Under the pieces are notes generated by a model. That model searched no databases, was not told the DNA's origin, and saw only the letters and a list, made by a program, of their open reading frames with translations. Made by a program: the position numbers and the translations under genes. From Hymenobacter perfusus (GTDB lineage: Bacteria > Bacteroidota > Bacteroidia > Cytophagales > Hymenobacteraceae): a DNA stretch of 64,000 nucleotides. Location of the stretch: contig NZ_RWIU01000003.1 in assembly GCF_003944765.1 (NCBI RefSeq), positions 248,001 through 312,000 on the forward strand, written 5' to 3'. Shown piece by piece: positions 60,301 to 64,000 of this stretch (its first letter is position 1; every line of letters begins with the position of its first letter).

Positions 60301-62085
60301 CTAGTTGATCATCACCATGGCGCCCTGCACCTTCACCTGCCCGGAGGCAGTTAGCTCGGCGGCGGCGGTGCCGGCCAGCTTCAGCTGCATCTGGGCGGTA
60401 GCGTCCACGTTCAGGCCTTGCAGCTTCAGGTCGGCGGTGGCTTTGAGGGTGATGCCGTTGGTGGCCGTCAGTTCGATGTTCTGCTGGGCCTTGAGCTGCA
60501 GGTTGGAGGCGCTATCCAGCAGAATACCGCTTTCCGAGAGCTGCACCTTGTTGTTTTTGGCATCGGTGAGGGTGATGGTTTTGGCGTTGTCGTCGAGCAC
60601 GAACTTGTTGTCGCCGGGCGTTTTGATGGTAATGATTTTCTTGTCGTCGTCGAACTCCACGGTGAGCTTATTGGGCGTGACCCAGCCCTTGAGGTTGTTC
60701 TTTTCGGCGGGCGTGTAGGCTGGGGCCCGGCCGCTGCTGTACAGTGCGCCCAGCACCACGGGCTGCTGCGGGTCGTTGTTGAAAAAGCCCAGAATCACCT
60801 CGTCGTTCACCTCGGGGTAGAAGTAGGCCCCGCTGCCCGAGGAGGCGTAGGGGTGGCCCAGGCGCGCCCACAGCGTTTTGCTTTGCAGCGCCGGCACCGT
60901 CACCTCCACCCGGAACTCATTGGCCGGGTCCTCGTGAATCTGCTTCACCACCGCGTTGTACAGTCCCTGAATGCCCGGCAGCGGCCCCAGAATGGAGGGC
61001 GCGGCCACCTCGGGGTGCTGCTCCGTAAACCACCGCTCGTCCAGGCCCAGGGTCACTTCGGTTGTCCAGTTGCCTTCGGCCAGAGTGTGCGTCACGCCGG
61101 CCACGTAGGCGTTGCCGTTGAAGCGCGTGCCCATCCCGGCGAGGGTTATCATGCAGCCCGGTACCGCCAGCGCGCTGCCCTGGAAACGCACGGTGCCCTT
61201 GATTTTAGCCAGCGTTGATTTCAGCCACAGCGCATCGGCCCGGGCCTGCAGGCTTTCCTGCGTCACGGCCGAGGCCAGCTGCAAATCGTAGGAGGTTTCG
61301 GCCAGCACCTGGGCCAGCGTATCGGAGGTGACGTTGCCGGCCGTGGAAACGCCGGGCTGCTGGGCTTCCGCTTCCAGCACGGCCTGCGTTTTGTAGTCCC
61401 AGGCCTGACTTTTCACGGCCTGATATTGCGAGCGGGCATCCATTTCCAGGGAGAAATCCAGGATGTTGGCCCCGTAAGTCAGCGTCAGCACCGGGCCGGC
61501 CGAGGTATCGGGGGCCGTCACCGTGAGCTTGCCCTGCTCGCTGAGCACCACCAGCCCATTGGCCTCGGCCCGCGCCACCACAAAATCCCAGTCGGTGCAG
61601 TAGTACTGCACCAGCTCGGGGTGGGAAACGGAGGTGTCATCCACCGCCTTGCTCAGGCCGTGCGTGCCAATGACTTTGCTGATGGCGTCGCTGTCGGTGC
61701 TGTCGGCAAATACGGCGCTTTTGCGGCCCACGGCCATATTGGCGGCTTTATCCTGACACTCCAGCACAAGCAACGGAGCTTCGGCCCCGGCTTCCAGCCC
61801 GTGCTTCACAATGATTCCCTTGAAAATAGTGGCGTCCTCGGTGTGGTAGCCGGCCTGAATGGTCAGCTCCGTGCCGGGCAGAAAATCGGCTGAGTCACTG
61901 ATGGGAAAGTCCTCGGAAGATGGGCTGCCGTCGTGCAGCTCCAGGCGGGCGTGGCTGATGCGGTTCACGCCCTTCTGCACCGTAATGGAGCGCACCTGAT
62001 AGGCGCTGTTGATTTCGGTGCCGCCCGCCAGAATACGGAACGTTACGAGGTCGGTGGTGCTGGAAACGGGACTGGGAGCGGACAT
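60301..62085 (-). CDS. eCIS VgrG-like spike protein (Afp8-like)
   Basis: A 594-residue protein has the gp27-like/gp5-like layout. The N-terminal part has 'GVNRISHARLELHDGSP' and 'VLECQDKAANMAVGRKSAVF' (about 1-370). An OB-fold contains 'LWARLGHPYA' and 'YFYPEVNDEVILGFFNNDPQ' followed by 'QPVVLGALYSSGRAPAYT' (about 390-460). A C-terminal beta-helix of repeats ('ITLTDAKNNKVQLSESGILL', 'SNLQLKAQQNIELTATNGIT') reaches to the end. It forms the trimeric spike on which the PAAR protein sits. There is no C-terminal effector extension. Confidence 0.93.
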   Translation of the reverse strand: MSAPSPVSSTTDLVTFRILAGGTEINSAYQVRSITVQKGVNRISHARLELHDGSPSSEDFPISDSADFLPGTELTIQAGYHTEDATIFKGIIVKHGLEAGAEAPLLVLECQDKAANMAVGRKSAVFADSTDSDAISKVIGTHGLSKAVDDTSVSHPELVQYYCTDWDFVVARAEANGLVVLSEQGKLTVTAPDTSAGPVLTLTYGANILDFSLEMDARSQYQAVKSQAWDYKTQAVLEAEAQQPGVSTAGNVTSDTLAQVLAETSYDLQLASAVTQESLQARADALWLKSTLAKIKGTVRFQGSALAVPGCMITLAGMGTRFNGNAYVAGVTHTLAEGNWTTEVTLGLDERWFTEQHPEVAAPSILGPLPGIQGLYNAVVKQIHEDPANEFRVEVTVPALQSKTLWARLGHPYASSGSGAYFYPEVNDEVILGFFNNDPQQPVVLGALYSSGRAPAYTPAEKNNLKGWVTPNKLTVEFDDDKKIITIKTPGDNKFVLDDNAKTITLTDAKNNKVQLSESGILLDSASNLQLKAQQNIELTATNGITLKATADLKLQGLNVDATAQMQLKLAGTAAAELTASGQVKVQGAMVMIN

Positions 62086-62124
62086 AGGAAAAGCGAAAAA
62101 AATGAAGTAGCGGCGGCCAGACGC

Positions 62125-62781
62125 TTACACCAAAGGCGGAAATACCAGCACGGAGCCGGGTTCCAGGCGGCGGAAGTTAATCAGGTCGTTGCGGCGGGCC
62201 ACCTGAATGTAGTAGTCGGGCTTGCCGTAGATGCGGTGGCAGAGCGTGGGCAGCGTGTCGCCGGCCTGCACCCGGTGGTGGTGGGTGAGGTCCGAGGACT
62301 GCTTATCGGCCTGCTTGGCCAGGGTGGCGGGGTCGGTGAAGCCCACGAAGGTCAGGCTCACTTTGGCCCGCAGCGGGGAGCCATCGGGCTTGAACAGGGT
62401 GTAGCTGATATCGAACTTGGTGAGGCGGCAGTTGAAGAGCAGGTTGCTCCAGCTCAGTTGCACATAGTAGGGAGAGTGCAGCTTGCCCTGGTACTCCAGC
62501 ACCACGTTGCGCAGCTTCTTGATGTCCTTGCCCACGTCCAGCACCTTGCCCTCCACGGCACCCGTCCCGTCCAGCAGCAAATCAAAGCTGACTTCCTCAT
62601 CCCCAATGGCCTTGAATTTGGGGGCCTGGCCGTTCTGGCCCAGGGTTTCGGTTTTGGAATAAGCAATGGAGTAGGTGTGGGAAAACGATTCGGGGTTCAG
62701 AAATACGGTGTAGCTGTCCGCCCCCTTGGTGGTGAACTGCTCGTTCTCGTAGCTCTGAAGTACCATTTTAACCAGGGTCAT
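62125..62781 (-). CDS. eCIS tube-baseplate adaptor with LysM (Afp7-like)
   Basis: A 218-residue protein. The N-terminal about 160 residues are of the CIS_tube type ('YTVFLNPESFSHTYSIAYSK', 'EEVSFDLLLDGTGAVEGKV', 'FDISYTLFKPDGSPLRAKV'). The C-terminal about 50 residues form a LysM motif ('HHHRVQAGDTLPTLCHRIYG', 'RLEPGSVLVFPPL'). Like gp53/Afp7 it should link the spike to the inner tube. It lies 39 bases before the spike gene. Confidence 0.9.
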   Translation of the reverse strand: MTLVKMVLQSYENEQFTTKGADSYTVFLNPESFSHTYSIAYSKTETLGQNGQAPKFKAIGDEEVSFDLLLDGTGAVEGKVLDVGKDIKKLRNVVLEYQGKLHSPYYVQLSWSNLLFNCRLTKFDISYTLFKPDGSPLRAKVSLTFVGFTDPATLAKQADKQSSDLTHHHRVQAGDTLPTLCHRIYGKPDYYIQVARRNDLINFRRLEPGSVLVFPPLV

Positions 62782-62846
62782 GCGCGGCTAAAACTGAAAG
62801 GCGGGAATAGCGGAAAAAGGGCGGTTGAGCGGTTGGGGCGGCAGCT

Positions 62847-63026
62847 TTAGCGCTCCTGCCGGCGGCGCAGCTGAGCCAGCACCTGCCGCACGCAGCTCTC
62901 GGTGATTTCGCGGCGGAGCTGCTCGCGGGCTTCGGTGCTGACGGCCGCCTCCGGGCGGGCGGCGGGGAGGCGGCCTTCATCGTGCACGGTTACTTTGATA
63001 ATCAGCTCCCGAATTTCAATGGGCAT
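62847..63026 (-). CDS. DUF5908 small eCIS-associated protein
   Basis: A 59-residue ORF, easily overlooked, starts 'MPIEIRELIIKVTV', the signature of DUF5908, and ends with an Arg/Glu-rich amphipathic helix. DUF5908 genes lie between tube and LysM genes in Bacteroidota eCIS loci, in the slot of Afp6. Its role is unknown. It is 35 bases after the second tube gene and 65 bases before the LysM gene. Confidence 0.85.
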   Translation of the reverse strand: MPIEIRELIIKVTVHDEGRLPAARPEAAVSTEAREQLRREITESCVRQVLAQLRRRQER

Positions 63027-63061
63027 AGCGCGGATAGGAATCTGGATGGAAAAAGAACAGC

Positions 63062-63523
63062 TCAGCGCACGCGCTGCTGCTGGAAGCGGGTGTAGGTCAG
63101 CTCCAGGGTTTCAATGGCCAGGGCGTTTTCCTCGGCCTTGAAATCCGAGACGCTCCACTTCACGGGCCAAGCGTTGTCAAACGACCAGAAAGCCAGCGTA
63201 TCGCCCTCGGGGTTCAGCAAGCTCAGAAACACCTGCTTGGGCACGATAGGCTCGGACAAGTCCGAGCCTATCGTGGTGCGTACCCAGGCCGCCAGGGCCG
63301 AGCCTTCAATCAGCAGGCCGCGTTTCAGGACCAGGTTGCTGTACTTGGCCACGGTGGGCACCGTGTACTTGTACAGGTTCTGGCCGCCTTCGCCAATGGT
63401 TTCGGTTTCGCGCTCCACGGCCAGGCCCGAGACTTCCTGAAACGCCGCATCGGCGGTGGTTTTGATGGCCTCGAACGAGAGCGTGAAGTAGAAACTGACG
63501 GGCGGATACCCTTTGTCAGGCAT
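63062..63523 (-). CDS. eCIS inner-tube protein 2 (Afp5-like, gp19 family)
   Basis: A 153-residue protein contains 'AAFQEVSGLAVERETETIGE', 'LVLKRGLLIEGSALAAWVRT' and 'SFDNAWPVKWSVSDFKAEEN', then 'ALAIETLELTYTRF'. This is the T4 gp19-like tube fold shared with the next gene. The second tube copy in such loci usually forms the ring that meets the baseplate. A perfect hairpin lies inside the coding sequence (63242-63275). It is 10 bases downstream of the main tube gene. Confidence 0.93.
   Translation of the reverse strand: MPDKGYPPVSFYFTLSFEAIKTTADAAFQEVSGLAVERETETIGEGGQNLYKYTVPTVAKYSNLVLKRGLLIEGSALAAWVRTTIGSDLSEPIVPKQVFLSLLNPEGDTLAFWSFDNAWPVKWSVSDFKAEENALAIETLELTYTRFQQQRVR
63242..63275. other. 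Perfect 15-bp hairpin inside the second tube gene
   Basis: Arms 63242-63256 and 63261-63275 are exact reverse complements with a four-base loop. The coding here is 'TTIGSDLSEPIVP'. Such a strong stem in the middle of a gene is unusual and could slow translation or be an mRNA processing site, though it may be chance plus GC bias. Confidence 0.75.
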
Positions 63524-63533
63524 AGATCAGGGG

Positions 63534-63992
63534 TTAGCCGCCGTTTTTGATTTCCAGGGTTTCGTAGGCCACCTCCAGGGTTTCCACGGCCACTTCGTTG
63601 CCGTCGGCCTTCAGGTCGGTGCCCTGAATTTTGGTGGGCCAGGCGTTATTCAGCGTCCAGGTCATGGTGGCGTTGCCGCCCTCGTCGCAGAGCATAATCA
63701 CCACGGTGGTGCGCTTGATGAGGTTGAGGTTGATGGTGGAGTACCAGTCCCAGAAGTGGTTATCCTTCACGAAAATGCCCTTTTTCAGGGTCACGTTGCC
63801 CACCTTTTTCAGGCCGGGCATCTTGATGGTTGAGAAGGTGGGGCTGTTGCCGGCGCGGTACTCAATTACCTGGGTTTCGGTTTCGAGGCCGCTTACTTCC
63901 TGAAAAGGCACGTCGCCTTTGCCGTCGCCGAGGTCAACTTTGAAATAAAACTTGGGTAGGGGCCAAACGGCATCCTGTGCTTCACCAGCCAT
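63534..63992 (-). CDS. eCIS main inner-tube protein (Afp1-like, gp19 family)
   Basis: A 152-residue protein contains 'FYFKVDLGDGKGDVPFQEVS', 'GLKKVGNVTLKKGIFVKDNH' and 'WTLNNAWPTKIQGTDLKADG', then 'NEVAVETLEVAYETLEI'. These are the standard features of phage-tail-like tube proteins that stack as hexameric rings through which cargo passes. It is the rightmost gene seen; only eight bases remain. Sheath genes are expected upstream, beyond the window. Confidence 0.94.
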   Translation of the reverse strand: MAGEAQDAVWPLPKFYFKVDLGDGKGDVPFQEVSGLETETQVIEYRAGNSPTFSTIKMPGLKKVGNVTLKKGIFVKDNHFWDWYSTINLNLIKRTTVVIMLCDEGGNATMTWTLNNAWPTKIQGTDLKADGNEVAVETLEVAYETLEIKNGG

Positions 63993-64000
63993 GAGCTTGC

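Noticed and set aside
43080-64000. Type VI secretion system
   Set aside because: VgrG- and PAAR-like proteins are shared, but there is no TssJ/L/M membrane complex and no ClpV. DUF4157, DUF5908, LysM adaptor, CIS tape measure and the Afp15-like ATPase point to an extracellular injection system.
43080-64000. Prophage or R-type tailocin
   Set aside because: No capsid, terminase, portal, integrase, holin or lysin is present, and gene order and families fit eCIS.

Overview
The window looks like chromosome from a GC-rich member of the Bacteroidota, most likely a Cytophagales bacterium of the Hymenobacter type. This is inferred from a SusC/SusD pair, a type IX secretion (T9SS) C-terminal sorting domain, a 7TMR-DISM sensor with a C-terminal helix-turn-helix, promoter-like TAnnTTTG boxes in place of sigma70 boxes, weak Shine-Dalgarno sites, and uniformly high GC with one sharp exception near 44.5-45.8 kb. 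No rRNA, tRNA, IS element or CRISPR array was seen.

Region 1 (1-16.8 kb, all + strand) is a pectin/galacturonate utilisation locus. A SusC porin (cut by the window edge) and a SusD lipoprotein import oligosaccharides. A fused pectin methylesterase-pectate lyase and KdgF cut and linearise them. ExuT imports uronates. UxaC, UxaB, UxaA, KdgK and KdgA take galacturonate through tagaturonate, altronate, KDG and KDPG to pyruvate plus glyceraldehyde-3-phosphate, and a class I fructose-1,6-bisphosphatase sits at the end. Several gaps between these genes hold palindromic repeats of different families. No regulator gene is present.

Region 2 (16.9-37.7 kb) is mixed. It holds an aldehyde dehydrogenase, an Lgt-like membrane protein fused to a beta-rich tail, an SDR/DUF2867 protein, an Sce7726-like protein, an ArnT-like glycosyltransferase and a 7TMR-DISM sensor. 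These are followed by two related tail-fibre-like exported proteins with S74 chaperone-type ends and a T9SS cargo protein. A candidate structured small RNA, lysA, lysC, a small exported protein and a stomatin/slipin follow.

Region 3 (38.1-64 kb, mostly - strand) is the most interesting part. It is an extracellular contractile injection system (eCIS; Afp/PVC/MAC/AlgoCIS relatives). Reading from the right edge leftward: two tube proteins, DUF5908, a LysM tube-baseplate adaptor, a VgrG-like spike, a PAAR tip, a gp25-like protein, a baseplate J protein, a fibre-like protein, a second baseplate wedge protein, a very long tape-measure protein and a DUF4157 protein. The DUF4157 protein has a 430-residue C-terminus encoded in clearly lower-GC DNA. 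The AAA+ ATPase lies convergent to this run. The sheath genes are expected beyond 64,000. Just beyond the ATPase are a GH18-like protein with a coiled-coil insert and, at 38.1-40.0 kb, a protein read here as ricin-B lectin + Cry-toxin-like helical bundle + jacalin-like lectin without a signal peptide. It and the DUF4157 protein are the best candidate payloads.

Family assignments come from reading motifs by eye. No database search was run.
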